From positions 55,870 through 119,869 of the forward strand of contig UZAN01039720.1 in the NCBI GenBank assembly GCA_900618425.1: a stretch of DNA of 64,000 nucleotides, given 5' to 3'. The notes beneath the pieces were generated by a model, which was given only the letters and a program-made list of their open reading frames with translations, was not told the DNA's origin and made no database searches. The position numbers and the translations under genes were made by a program. This document shows positions 23,473 through 35,351 of this stretch, one piece after another (positions within the stretch are counted from its first letter, which is position 1; each line of letters opens with the position of its first letter). The DNA comes from Echinostoma caproni (taxonomy: Eukaryota; Platyhelminthes; Trematoda; Plagiorchiida; Echinostomatidae).

Positions 23473-24929
23473 ATGACAATTCAACCATATCTCGAACGTT
23501 ATTCGCACTTAAGAGCTATCCCCGACCAGCATCGTCTGTTAAAATTATCAACTGATGCTGTGACCAGGATCAGGATTAAGGTTCCATGGCCTGATTCCTT
23601 CGAAGATGGTGATATGCGGACATTCCTGAAGGAGTTCACGGACGTCACACAGCTGGTGGGAAGTCGGTCAGACCAGGGTAAGTTAACGGCCGTCCGAGCT
23701 CTTCTCAACGGCCGATCGCGAGCGGTGTTAGATGTGGAGCGAAGAGGAGATGGAGTGGGCCGCCGCAAAGGACGCCTTGATCGCGGGATTCGACACCCCG
23801 GCCAACCGCTGGCGGGCGTTGTGGAGCTTCAGGACGGAGCAGCTCCGAGTTGACATGGACCCCTTGTCGCATGCAGTGGCCCTGCGCGCCCTATTGCATC
23901 GAGCCCTCCCAACGTTGGATGATGTCGCGCGTTCGGAGTTACTGATCGATGGTTTCATAGAGAGTTTGCCAAAAGATCTGCGCAAGGCGGCATAGAGAAT
24001 TAAGGCCGAGAAGACCATGGATGCTTTCAAACTGGAGGATGTATTGAGGGAATTCACTTGAAAGAAAATGACATCTGACCAGCCAACCGAAGGTCCTAGA
24101 TGTCAGCCTATGAGATTTACGGCACCTTTGAAGAAACTAACGGATTTGGCAGCCATCCGAACCGATTTCAATCAGAGAGCCATCGAGAATGGGGACTTTG
24201 AGCTCGAAGATCCGGAGCGCTGGCAGAAAAATTGCCCCGAAACACAACGCAAGTTGTCTCTGAGAGAACCCCTGTGTGCGTTAAAATCGGTTTACCCAGA
24301 CAAAGCTCACTCCGGAACGACCGATAATTGTTCAGTCCAGACCCATATAGAGATGGGGGATCAGAAAGTGTCTTGTTTGTCTGATACATGTGCGGCGGTT
24401 TATACAGCAGAACTTCAGTCAACTGATTCATTAGAAACCTCGAATACGGCAGAGGAGATAGCTGGAGGAAACGAGCCGCAAGTTGATAGTGCAGCAAATC
24501 GAACTTTCTCCATTGGGAACATGACGGACAAGCAAAGGTTCGCCAAATCGCTAAACAAAATCACAAGCAAGTTAATAATGGAAACCAAGCGCCATGTTGG
24601 AGGCCGTACAGGTGACCCTGAAGAGGCGAAGTTACTCGCTAGATGGCGAAGTTAACTAAAAATCCGGATAAAGAAGATCCCAATGAATGTGCTTCAGGAG
24701 ATAAGTGACAACAGAGGCATGTATCGAAGTGAACACAATATATGGCGCAGAGATCGAAGCCGTACGCCAAAAGTCTTCGGAAGTCAATCGACTGGTAGGG
24801 TCACCAAAAGTTAATCATGAAGCCACAAGAAACTATCAACCAAATGCGGACCATTTTGAACTCTCAGAAGAAAGAACTGATTGCCCGCTGCATACAAAGT
24901 TCCATTTCTACGGGGGAAAAGTGATGTGA
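23473..24929 (+). pseudogene. LTR-retrotransposon Gag remnant (capsid and degenerate zinc knuckle)
   Basis: The first frame from 23473 carries PWPDSFEDGDMRTFLKEF and continues to about 23730, where the reading frame shifts. The second frame then gives WSEEEMEWAAAKDALIAGFD, RWRALWSFRTEQL, ALRALLHRALPTLDD and LLIDGFIESLPKDL. The order (W-rich start, a short K/R-L-hinge, F-T/R-Q helix, ALRxLL repeat, FxxGLP-like end) is that of retrotransposon Gag capsids. Stops at 23993 and 24059 interrupt the frame, which continues to 24655. Near 24900 a CPLHTKFHFYGGK stretch looks like a CCHC knuckle with two cysteines replaced. No protease, polymerase or integrase follows, because the RTE element begins at once on the other strand. 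Base composition is more GC-rich than its surroundings. Confidence 0.75.
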
Positions 24930-24951
24930 AATACTACTCACTTGTGAGTGG
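24921..24951. repeat. Palindromic repeat, copy B, at the RTE 3' end
   Basis: Contains ACTCACTTGTGAGT (about 24936-24949), a perfect 6-bp stem with a TT loop, and matches copy A at 23261-23292. It sits at the junction between the Gag remnant and the 3' end of the minus-strand RTE element, so it may be part of the RTE tail. Confidence 0.65.
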
Positions 24952-25004
24952 CTTTTCAAGTCTTACATACTTTACTTTTTCCTTTTGGTCGATTAACTCC
25001 TGTG

Positions 25005-25560
25005 GGAGGATAAGTTGGCTTCTTGGATGTCTTTAATGATGGCGGCCCATGCATGACGATCGTTAGCAAGGTTGACGCAGTGCAAAAACTAGTTCTGGTT
25101 CTAGTTGCGAATTCCATATACTGATTGAAGGTTTAGTATTTCTAAATCTGCCTTGATCATATTGCTCCAGGTCTCCAGTTGAAGACTGAGTCGGCAACGA
25201 CATCCATGACACGGTGCAGAGGCTACAGCCTGTCGCGAGAGTTGATTGTCGAACCTTCGGAGCACATGGCCAAACAAACTGAAGGCGCCGGCGTTGTAGC
25301 ATTTTGGAAAGCATGTCAATGTTCACGTAAGCCGTCGAAACTCATCACTGAAATACCGATCTCTCCAATTTACTTTCAAGATGCGGTGTAAGCACCAATG
25401 ATCAAAGACTTCGAGCTTCCTTGTATCCTGTACACTGAGCGGCCAGGTTAAACAAACATAAATGAGAATGGGGCTGATAGAAGCCTGATAAACCTGAGGC
25501 TTAATGTTTAAGCTTATTTCGCATAGATTTCATAACGGTTTGAGGAGTTGCAGGAAGACT
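25005..25560 (-). pseudogene. C-terminal region of the RTE-type element
   Basis: After the polymerase, minus-strand frames read VYQASISPILIYVCLTWPLS, then LFGHVLRRFDNQLSRQA and LETWSNMIKADLE, then SVYGIRN and finally NDRHAWAAIIKDIQEANLSS before a stop near 25000. This is the thumb and C-terminal tail typical of RTE-like proteins. At least three frame changes are needed to follow it. Confidence 0.8.
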
Positions 25561-25595
25561 CTTCTAACTCCATCTACACGGAGTTGGATTTCATT

Positions 25596-26180
25596 CTAAT
25601 TCTGGTCGTTTGGTCTAATAGTAGAGCCGAGATATTTGAAAACTTCGGTTGATTCGACAAGCACATCGTTAACCGAGAGGGTTTGTGTCATGGCAGAAGT
25701 TTCGGTCGAAAATGTCTTCTTTTTCGACTTGTTGATCTCTAGCTCGATGGCCTGGACAAAATGATGTATGCGATTGACAATAGGCTGGAGGTTATCCATG
25801 GTGTCTCCAAGTACAACGACATCATCCGCAATCCATGTACCTTGGCCAAGCTGCACTTCAGGGTAGTTGATGAATGCGGTGTAATTAAATAACCCCGCCA
25901 ATAGGAGACAACCTTATCTAACTTCAGAGCTTAGGGTAAACTCAGCAGATTCACCTCCATAGATACGGACGTGTGCCCGGGTTCCCGAGTAGTGTGACTT
26001 TAAAAGCCTGATGAACTTCTCAGGCATCCTGTCGGACCGCCATATGCACCACAAGGGTTGTCTGTCGACAGAGTCGAACGCAGCGCAGAACATGCAGTGG
26101 TGGGCTGTTGGAACTTGCAGCGGTGTTTCAAAGTTATACGGAGAGTGAAGATTTATTAAACACAGTCTCTTCCACGGCAA
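25596..26180 (-). pseudogene. Reverse transcriptase core of the RTE-type element
   Basis: On the minus strand the palm begins with FCAAFDSVDRQPLW, followed by MPEKFIRLLKSHYSGTRA and a SSEVR segment. There the glutamine of the usual RQGC motif is replaced by a stop (TAA, about 25918). Next come GCLL, LFNYT and the catalytic box, which reads IADDVVVLG (about 25840-25815), keeping both aspartates with Ile in place of Phe or Tyr. LEINKSKKKTFST and KYLGSTIRPNDQN complete the domain. The stop and downstream frame changes make it non-functional. This is the polymerase that would have reverse-transcribed the element's RNA. Confidence 0.88.
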
Positions 26181-27129
26181 AAGTCCCCTTGTTACGGGCG
26201 AGTGCGGGTATCTCTGACGACTGCGAAGCGATTAAGTCGTATCACTGCAAACAATTTAGCAACCATATAAATCAGCCTAATACCCCTGTAATTTTCGCAT
26301 TTAGATCTGTCGCTCTTTTTTGGGACAGGGACTAAAATTGAAGCCGTCCAGTCTTCTGGAAAAACTTCTCTTTCCCAAACGGTGTGGGAAAAAGAGTGCA
26401 GCGGATCAATCAGAATTGGTAAACAAGCTTTGAATTACTCTGGTGGTATCCCGTCTTTTTCAGGGGCCTTCCTGATTTTCAGAGAAGTGACGGCATTGGT
26501 GATTAATGTTGCACTAGATGGGTCACAATTGATGTCGTAAGTCTCCGAACTGTTTGACACCTNGACACCTGCAGAGAGCGAGCTTGGGTAGATGAGGGGT
26601 TGGGCAGGCCGTCGAAGTGTTCAACCCATCTTTGAGTCTTTTACTCAGTTCCCTGAATAAGTGGGCCTGTGGTGCTGCGCAACAGTGGTTCCGATGTCTG
26701 CCTCTTTCCTGCAGCGAGACGAATTGAACGAAATAGCTTTTCAAAGTCCGCTGCGGCGGTTGCAGCCTCCATGTTGTCTGCAATCGTCTTTCGTTATTGT
26801 GTACGATCACTCTTGTCGGGGCGTGTAGCTTGGCGGCGGAAAATACGAATTCCAGGAGAATTGATTAGCCGCACATAGCTTGTCTTTGCAGACAACTGCA
26901 GTGTACGTTCGGAGATCCTGCCTCTCTTGTGGTGAGTAATCTCACCTAAATGAACCAGCGCCGCGTCTGTGTTGGACGCCTTCAATGTAGACTACTGTGC
27001 ATCGATAGTTGAGTCATCAACGAAAGTTTCGGCTATATTGGAAGTGGTTGCGTCTAGCAGCGCCTGCCTTCTCTCAGGTAGTTCCAAGAGTGCGACAATA
27101 AATTTACCCTGGAGACGAGTCTTGCGGTG

Positions 27130-27888
27130 AGTAGCCAGATGGATCTTGAAGAAGACACGTACAAGGGTATGGTCCGTACTGTTCCTGTTTCCAATTTCCG
27201 TGCCGCGATATGAACGGCAGTCTTCCACCGAAGAAGATCAGCAAGCAAATACCAAAATATAATCAATTTGGTGTGCCATTCGACCCTAATTTGAGTACCA
27301 CGTAAGCAGGTGTTTTCTGGGGTGGAGAAAACGAATGTTGACCGAGGCCATCCGGTTAAGGTCAGGTACTGTGACCAGGCGTTCACCATTTTCGCAACGT
27401 TAACAAAGGCCGAACTTTCCCAGAACATGCCGATTATGTTTCTCTGATGCACCAGTGCGTGCATTCCAGTCTACTGCGATAACCAGAATGTCCCGTCTCG
27501 GACTGCGGTTCACTGCGTTTTGTATTTGGTTGTAGAAGTTGTCTTTGCTGGGCTCTTCTCCATGTAACGTTGAAGCATATGCAGCAATGACAGTCAGGTT
27601 AAACGGCTTACACATGAAGCGCGCTATGGCAATCCTGGGAAAGATTGGTTTCCAGGAGATCATGGCATTGTTTACCCGGCCGCTCATAGAGATTGCCAGC
27701 CCTTGCAAACCGGAGTTGTCAGTTGAACCTCTCTGATATAATCGGTATGTTTCGTTGCTATTTATAAAGTTGAATAGTTTTGTTCCACGGTTAGGTAGTC
27801 GGACTTCGGACAGACAAAAGGTGTAGTCGTATAGTGATCGCATTGTGATACACTGGCTTCCTGTGTGTAGCAATGTTCTAACATTCAA
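27130..27888 (-). pseudogene. Endonuclease domain of the RTE-type element
   Basis: This belongs to the endonuclease/exonuclease/phosphatase fold that nicks target DNA for target-primed reverse transcription. Visible motifs are NVRTLL at the start, CLSEVRLP with the metal-binding Glu, RFMCKPFNLTVIAAYA, then VDWNARTG, which has the catalytic Asp and Asn but Val where Gly is usual. After a frameshift near 27420 come IDYILVSSRW-like and NSTDHTLVRVFF, the latter holding the catalytic Asp-His. All four catalytic positions are still legible, but the frame is broken. Confidence 0.85.
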
Positions 27889-28499
27889 GCAGGCTACATG
27901 GATGCTGGTTCTGGTGCATAGATGGCTTAGGTTCCCACCGAAAGAGCACTGGGTACGTCGCTTCCCAGGAACGCTGTAGCATTAGCGTGATGTACCATTG
28001 TAAGACGATCCATGAAGAAACTAGGAAATGAAGTACTAAATGACTTCCCCAGGGTCGCTCGGCTTTTGTTCGAGGGTGCACCTCTAAGCCTTGCACAACC
28101 AAGTGCAACCTGCAGGGTAACAGAGTAGAATTGTTGTTAGCCGGTGACCGATAGAACGGTTCATACGTCTCTTGGATGGCTCTGCGCCAGTCCAGGATCC
28201 CAAGGTGTCCGTGAGGTAACAGCGTCGGTAGCATTCCTCAAAGTTTGTCCTACTTGTAAGAGTAGGTAAGTAGCAATGGCCTTATTTGGTGGCGGGCCGC
28301 ATTTGCACACGCTGCGATACTGTCAGCAGTCACTTGTGGCATTTGAATGGGATATCGGTTGCCAGTCGAAAACCACACCGCGTCCTCTAGCATTCCCGCT
28401 GATCGTCCAAGACCGAATATGCAGTGAGGTAGCCCCACCTATTCACGGTTAACCACTAAGGTGGCCGTTCTCCTATCCGCGACTTGGAAAGGAGCTCGG

Positions 28500-29480
28500 C
28501 AGCACTCAGCTATCCGTAGACAGTTCAATGACTACACAACTTACAGACTAACTGTAACCACAGTGACCCTGTGTTTTCCCTGATTTGAACAAATTTTCTG
28601 TTTGTTTACGACCTTACATTTTGGTTCATGTTCGCTCCACCGCCGGGTTGTACTCCAGCAGTGGTGACGGATAGAAATCAACTGTAACGCGACTCCAATG
28701 TAGTTTTTGTATGAAAGCTGCATTGTCCATACGGCCTCTGCGAAGTCAAATGAGGTCCCTTTTATCATTGACCCTCTCCTAATAACCGTTCCCCATGAGA
28801 TAACGGTTATTTGAAAATGTGCGGGATAATAAGTAGACAAAACAGGGAAAGAAAGTTTACACCTTAGGGAAATATGTTCTATTGAATTTAAATACTTTAA
28901 GGTTGATGCTCACCAGACCAAATAAAGGGGTAATTGTGGGTCTACTTGGTTCAGCTCTTTAACACTTGTACCGCACATGCAACAATTAACCAATGAGCCG
29001 TACAAACAAGGCATTTGTGGAAGTAATGTTATAACACTGAAAATCCTTTGAACAAATCTTGCCAGCAAACTACAGTGCTTGCATCATAGGTATCAAGTTT
29101 TGAACATCCAAAGTGATGTGGATAGATTATGGGGATTCAACCAAATGATGTTTTGACAGCAATGGTTTCAGGTGATTCTGTCAAACGCCGATATATGTAT
29201 GGGTTTCGGTTTCATTTGTGTACGGCAAATTATAGTGCTGGATATTCTTGTAATCTTAAAGAGAGCAGTACATTTCCCGTTTTCACTAGGGGATAATAAA
29301 AACCAGTCGGGATCGTGAACAACAATTTTCTGAAGAATCTCCGAAATTACCACCCGAATGATTCGATAAACCATTGTCTTGAATAAAACCAGTATTCTTC
29401 TGAAGGTTTTGATTAATTAATTTGATTAATTAATATACATGGACAAATATTATTTTGAAACATATGAAATGTATCATGCG
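28500..29480. other. No gene recognised
   Basis: Only short frames of unremarkable composition. An AT-rich imperfect palindrome (TTAATTAATTTGATTAATTA) lies near 29413-29432, upstream of the acidic open frame at 29507. Confidence 0.4.
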
Positions 29481-29506
29481 AAATGAATTGACATATTACG
29501 ATAAAA

Positions 29507-29722
29507 ATGTCCGGAAGAAGCATCGTAACCAGAGTAACGAAGAGGAAGTGGAATTTAATTAAGTTGCTTCGAAGTATCGAAAAATGTTTAAGTGATGATA
29601 AAGTGAAACGGGGTGGGAATGAAGATCGCAGAATTCTTGCTGCCGCTGCTACTGCTCGGGATGATGATGATGATGATGATAATGATTTGGATGATTCGGA
29701 TCATGATGTTGGCTCGCAGTAG
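29507..29722 (+). CDS. Candidate small acidic protein, Asp tract from GAT repeat
   Basis: An ATG at 29507 opens a 71-residue frame. The first half is basic (TKRKWNLIKLLRSIEKCL). The second half runs through Ala-rich and Asp-rich stretches encoded partly by a GAT microsatellite (29660-29680), ending DSDHDVGSQ and a TAG. The charge split and the codon use outside the repeat look protein-like. A repeat-borne acidic run can also arise by chance in non-coding DNA. No family is recognised, and no clear splice site bounds it. Confidence 0.3.
   Translation: MSGRSIVTRVTKRKWNLIKLLRSIEKCLSDDKVKRGGNEDRRILAAAATARDDDDDDDNDLDDSDHDVGSQ
29660..29680. repeat. GAT trinucleotide repeat
   Basis: Seven GAT units, read as Asp in the overlapping candidate frame. 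Confidence 0.9.
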
Positions 29723-30849
29723 AAGGAGGTAAAGGCTAATATACTGACAATGACTGCGATGATGATGGTGTCACCTTAGTGAGACAACAATTCGGAAATA
29801 TCACACCGCGGCAACTTCATTCATCACACATTATGCAAGGAAATCACCTTTGTTTTGGATTCAATTTTCAAGCATATTTCGGCATTGTTTATCCAATAAC
29901 TATAACACTTTTTTCGTTGGGAACGTCGAAATCACACGTCAACTGCATGTTTTTTTGTTGCCAGTTAAGGTCTCCTAAAATGAAAATCTTTGACGTGAAG
30001 GTGAACTAGATTAATGATTCTCTTTGGTGTACTTCGCTGTATCACCCGCCTTAATCTGAATCCAGGTGACGTTGGTCATAACTCCAACTGTGTCTCTTCA
30101 CTTCAGTTTACCTGCGGGCAGATGGGTACCGGAAAGACATAGTACGTCCATCAACCAAAATGTGCGGCCATATCCTCAAAAACCCTGCGGTTCGCGAAGG
30201 GAAACTACCATCCAGTGCAAGTACAGGGGATTGGTTGAACCTCGATGATTATGTAGATGCATACAATCGCCTTGAGACATTACGAGACCTCAAAACGTGC
30301 GGACCATGCGACTTTGAGTAGCGATAAGTATTCATCACTTAAACCGACACCTGTATTCAAAAACTATTTAACGCAACTGTCGTCGCCATGATAATGATTA
30401 GTGTCCTTAGTATTATCGTGTGTTGCGTGTCCATCCCTTCTCTCCTCAAAGCATTCACCAAATTGTTCGAAGCAGGTCACTTTCATATCAAATGCTGAGA
30501 TATAACTTGACCTCAACCCTTGGCCAAACTCAAACCACGCAACTCAGTTGTCCACAATCATGCTCATTATTTTTTTCCTTATGGTTGGAAAGTACCTTGT
30601 CTGAAAAGTGCAACTGGATGCCTACTTGCAGAAGGCCAACCCGAAGTGATACTTTCTAATTATTCCTGAGCAATGCTCAGTTCTCTATCCGAAGATTAGC
30701 CCACGAAGAATTGTTGGTTGATCGTGACCAAGAACAAGATGAGTTTGTCCATACCGTGTTTGGCATCGGTCCCATATGAGCCACTGCGCTTGCTGGAAGT
30801 TCACGTTCTAGAACGGCCCAGTATTGTTAACAAGCTAGATACTTTTGAT

Positions 30850-31380
30850 TTACAACCTTCCAGCGGACCACGAATCTGAGATATACTTTAAGTACGATTT
30901 CTCACTGAAAGTAACTGATTGGTTGAATTTGTCTCTGTTTGACGGGGTTAGAGAGCTGAATAGACTGGTTATCACGACCAGGTTCGCTTTAGAGTACATC
31001 AAAACAACGGTGACCAATTCTTGGAACTTCACTGAATCCTTGGAATGGGACCCAATGGAGAACTGGATTCTTGGAACCGTTGTATATTTCAGCCCGAGAT
31101 ACATACTGTAATTCTGATTAGACAACACGAGACACCCAAAACTAGACAGAAATGTAGTCAAGTTTCTTATATCACTTTCTAGCACTTCCGGAATACGCAG
31201 TTTATGTCCCCTGAAGATTGGCGTTCTCGTAAATTTTATTTTCTTTAGTACACGGAAATTAAGCAACAGGAAGCAATTCACCATCCATGAACCGCTTGAT
31301 GTTTGGAGTTTAGAATTTCTCAGTGAACTCATGCGCGAACTCATATAAATGCAACTTGAATCTAACTCAGACGTTTCCAC
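30850..31380. other. Region open on both strands (176-codon minus, 83-codon plus frames)
   Basis: The minus strand has the longest clean open frame of the window outside gaps and retroelements (176 codons, 31380-30850). The plus strand has a frame from an acceptor-like TACAACCTTCCAG (ending 30863) to a TAA at 31111. The plus peptide is more protein-like in places (DHESEIYFKYDFSLKVTDWL, then WNFTESLEWDPMENWILG), with two N-glycosylation sequons. I cannot decide which strand is coding, or whether either is. No family is recognised. Confidence 0.3.
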
Positions 31381-31399
31381 TAGAACTTAATATTCCGCT

Positions 31400-34200
31400 G
31401 CATCACATCCAGTCCATTGAACAATTTTGTCATCTCTGGTCCCAGCTATAACTAAAGTATCAGCAAGATGATGACTGCCTAGGAGTATTGTGGCTTGTTG
31501 CTCCCCTCCGTACGTGTATTTAGTCACTTTAGTGTTAAGTTCTTAATTTTTCTTCTTCATTCTTTTGTATCACTATCTAAATTGGCTTAATTTTGGGTGC
31601 CACGAGAAACTTTGTAGTAGTTCGAAAGCCACAGACCAGAATTAGAAAATGTTTGGTAGAGAGCAACCAGGAAGTTCACTTTTTATAATATATGATTACT
31701 GTTTCTACAGGATGATCAAACTGGTCAATACATATATTCCCGATAGCATAGTGTTTCTTGCAGTGCAAAGTAAATACACAGATAAATGTTATATTTTAGA
31801 TAAATTTTGGCTACAAAAATTGTCAAAATTCATTCCCTAAAGTTAAGTTAAAGTTGTGTGGCTCGTTCATTATGCCTTTTTAATGCCACCATGTCCATCG
31901 ATGAATTTATTTTTGGTCAGTGCTTAACAGACCATATCTGAGTGTAATTAAAAACCTTTTCCCCATGCTGTAGGCAGTAAAAATCAATGTACCACGACAT
32001 TGAATGTTAGCAAACAGGGTGCGTTATGTATGTGATTTGATAGAGAACTTGGTTGACTCCTTGTAATAACAGATAAACCAAATGATCAAAATAGCAGAGG
32101 ACACACAGGGTATTGAAAAAACAAAACTGGCATACATGTGGCATGTCTATGACTCTTTCTCACAAATGCGTTATAGTGTTCGCTACTGCAGTGTATCACA
32201 ACTGATGTATCAGCACAGTCGTGAAAATCAAGAAATCGTACTATCACATGGTATTTGACTAACAGAAGTAACAACTTACGTAGATACCATTACAGTTATT
32301 TTGCATCTGATTCGAGGTTATACTAAATTCAATCACGTAAATGAAACTCACAATACCAAAGGTTGGGAGGAAGAGATTTGAAAAAAGCCAGCAAGTCGCA
32401 GAAGTTCGATCAATAAGTGTATTCAAACAGTACAGATATGGAAACAAATATCAATGGTTTTGAGTTGGTTTCTCCTTGACATACTTTAAGTTCATAGGTG
32501 CGCCTCTTCCGACTCGTTCTTAATGACATTCAACTCTGAAGCTTTTTCGGGTTACTCAGAGTTGATGGTTAATTCAAATTCTAAGTACAAAATTTGTCTC
32601 CGTTAAGTTAATACTATACTTGAGGCGTTTGGTGCGAAACGACACGGGATAGCATGTGTTACTCCGGGAACATATGTTCCGAAATTCATAGAATGATTGA
32701 TTTATGCATGGAGTTATAATTGTTCGCTACGGTGCGTTACTTAAAAGAAAGCATGGGTAAATCTGGAGTATACTGCTGAAAGCAAGTTTATTCAAATTAG
32801 TAGTCATTAGAAGAGTAAATCGACCAAACCGACCGAGAGTTTATCCAGAGCAAGGCAATTTGTGAAATCAAAATCCAAAGAGAATAAGCATTGTCATCCA
32901 TTGGTCTGTAATCGAAAGCAACAATCAGTGTTTCCTTATACCACCCCGTGCCTCGATCTTATCACCACCCGAGAGTCGTTCCATTGCCGTCTTCCATCTC
33001 TCCCAAAATCTCATATCCTCNCCTCGAGTACGTTAACAATACAGTGCTTCCATACTCAATGAAACTGAAATACTGAAACGTATTTTGTGTACTTGGAAGT
33101 TGAGTTAGATTTCATGAGTTAAGCAGGACCCATGCTCTAGTAGAACTTAATGAGAAATTACCAGTGACACCATATGTGTGATCTGAATAATGAAGGAGGA
33201 GCCTGCACAAGTTTTTCTTTTGTGGCCTTCCCGTGGTTTACATTTGAATATCATTATTCACATTATGCTCTAAAAAAATATAATGACTATTGCTTTGTGG
33301 TTGGCGGTGAAATGTTGGTGAGCTGATCGCTCGGGTGTAATACTATTGTTATAAATAGGTTAATTTCCGGGATTAATTGTACAAGGCTGGTTCGAATAAG
33401 ATCACCAGCCATTCTTCTTATTGACCATGTATGTATTCAGTTAAAACGCGGAATAATTATACATCTGAGTGATCTGAACATCATACACATTTCGTCTTGT
33501 AAGAAACTGGTGTATTGAGGTACTGTTCATATCATTGGGCAGCTTCCTCTATGCTTTCAATAAAAGATAGTGGCAAGGTACTAACGGTATCTGACAGTGG
33601 ATTATCGACCAAATGAACAAACGGTTGGGAATAGCAATCAAGTAATGAAATGATATTCCCCGACTGACAGTTTTATCGTAAATTATTAGTGACTGGCACA
33701 TTTGGATAGAATCACAATATGATTTGCTCTAAACATTGTGTTCATCCCTCAATTTGGTTCAAAGAAGCAACATCATAAATCGCTGAAGAACTATATTTTT
33801 TTCTCCAACAATAGTTCCTAACTCGTTCCGGTATTAACGTTATTGAATAGAGTGAACTGATTCACGAATGGGACACAGCACGTTGCAGGAAACCTCGTAA
33901 ATGGCGGATTCGACTGATGAAGAACCCGAAAATGGTACACAGTGTACTGTAGCACCCCTGTAGCTTGCATAAAGTCCTCTGGTTTCGAAAGATATTGTAG
34001 TATCTTGCATATAATTGGGTCAGACGGCTGAAAGATATGTTGATACTTTTGCTCGTAGACAAGTGGTTAATGATTAGTACTGTCTGGTGTTTTTCAGTAG
34101 TTCATTGCTTGCTTTAGCTATGTGTAACAGTGTAAAAATACAAACTTAAAAGCTGATATAAGTTGTTACAATGGTCAGTGTTTATAATGGTTAAGCAAAA
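31400..34200. other. Gene-poor stretch
   Basis: Only short open frames with no supporting splice signals. A single N lies at 33021. A CTGATGA...GAAA sequence near 33920 was examined and rejected as a hammerhead. Confidence 0.4.
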
Positions 34201-35351
34201 TCTTACCTTTTCATATTAGACAAAAAACGGCTGTCGTTTAGCCCAGTCCAATCCAGCCCACCCCGTATGTCAATCAGACTCACGTTTGGTATTCTAAATT
34301 TAGATCTGTCCGTTGGTGACCCAGTTGTTAGGAGACTGGGAACAAGGGCAGTAGAGCAGTAGAACTGACCAACTGATACACGCCCATCAACAAGAATTAA
34401 GTAATTATTCAAATGGGAGCACACATTTTGGAACAGATTAGGTTAGCATCAGCGTTTCCTCAATACAGAAAACGTTCAGTCAATCGGTCACACAAGTACC
34501 CAAAAGCCTGCATTACATTGACTACAACCAGGACCACTATCCTCTTATTCAGGCTAGAACCACCCAAGCGTTCGGACCGTAAAGTTTCATTGGCTTGCCC
34601 GGAGACAGCTGATTTCACCGGAATTATTTTCGTCGTCTGTCCTTTGTCGCATAAGGGTGTTACATAAATCAATTTGTAAACCGTTGCATAACCCATGCAC
34701 ACAAAATCATGTTTTGAAGCATTGTGTTCTCAGATTCAATAAACTTTAGTAATTTCGAAAACTTTTTTAATGAATTTAACCATGTAACTCAATTCACGTG
34801 TTTTAAACACATTTTGTGATACAGTCGAAAATCTGGTAAGTGCTAAACTGATTTTCGCACGGATTCAACCAGTAAAGGCCTGAGGACGAAGTTGCGAAAA
34901 CAAGCTTGCTTGCATTGAACTGATGTCCTGAACACCAAATTGGAATTTCCCGTGAAGAAACCCCACTGAAATGCTACAGACCAGATACAAGAACACTCGT
35001 AAGGCACCGCTTTTTTGTTGAACGGATGAAGTTTCATATTATTTTCTATCAACCCTTCGGATCTTAATGTGTTTGGGAATCCCGTTCTCTCGTTTCACAA
35101 CTAAATGAAATTGCTGTATGAATCCTTCCATGCAGTGCTTTGGTCTCACCTCAAGATAGCTGTTACAATCAGCTTGGTGTTCTCAATCCAGTTCTGTTAT
35201 TTTTGTCTACGAATGACCGTCCGTGACCGACCGGTTATGCCTGACTTATGCGCACAACAAAGACTGATCCCAGTTCTCGAACTCTGCTGGTCAAGGGAAG
35301 CAAAAATTGCTTGTTCACATGGCCATAAGGTTGCATGTGAATGTTTATTTT

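Larger units (their letters stand above)
24950..28440 (-). mobile_element. RTE-type non-LTR retrotransposon, nearly complete but mutated
   Basis: Read on the minus strand, this element has an apurinic-type endonuclease (about 27888-27130), a linker, a reverse transcriptase (about 26450-25560) and a C-terminal region ending LANDRHAWAAIIKDIQEANL then a stop at about 25000, followed by a short 3' UTR to about 24950. The order endonuclease, polymerase, FGHVLRR-type C-terminus is that of RTE-like elements, abundant in flukes. Several frameshifts and stops are present and one N (26563), so the copy is inactive. Upstream frames (28438-28250, 28234-27878) may be the 5' region. The 5' end is not defined; no poly(A) or target-site duplication was recognised. 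Confidence 0.88.

Noticed and set aside
23499..24057. Minus-strand frames opposite the Gag remnant
   Set aside because: Shadows; the plus-strand reading carries the Gag pattern.
24340..24420. DTCA motif in the Gag remnant as a retropepsin active site
   Set aside because: It lies before the zinc-knuckle-like segment, which is the wrong order, the Gly of DTGA is missing, and no flap region follows.
25063..25391. Plus-strand frames within the RTE region (for example 25179-25391, 26669-26878, 27539-27736)
   Set aside because: Shadows of the minus-strand retroelement protein.
33917..33960. CTGATGA...GAAA resembling a hammerhead
   Set aside because: Only seven bases separate the two motifs, too few for stem II, and there is no SINE context. 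The GTACAC/GTGTAC hairpin after it is probably coincidental.
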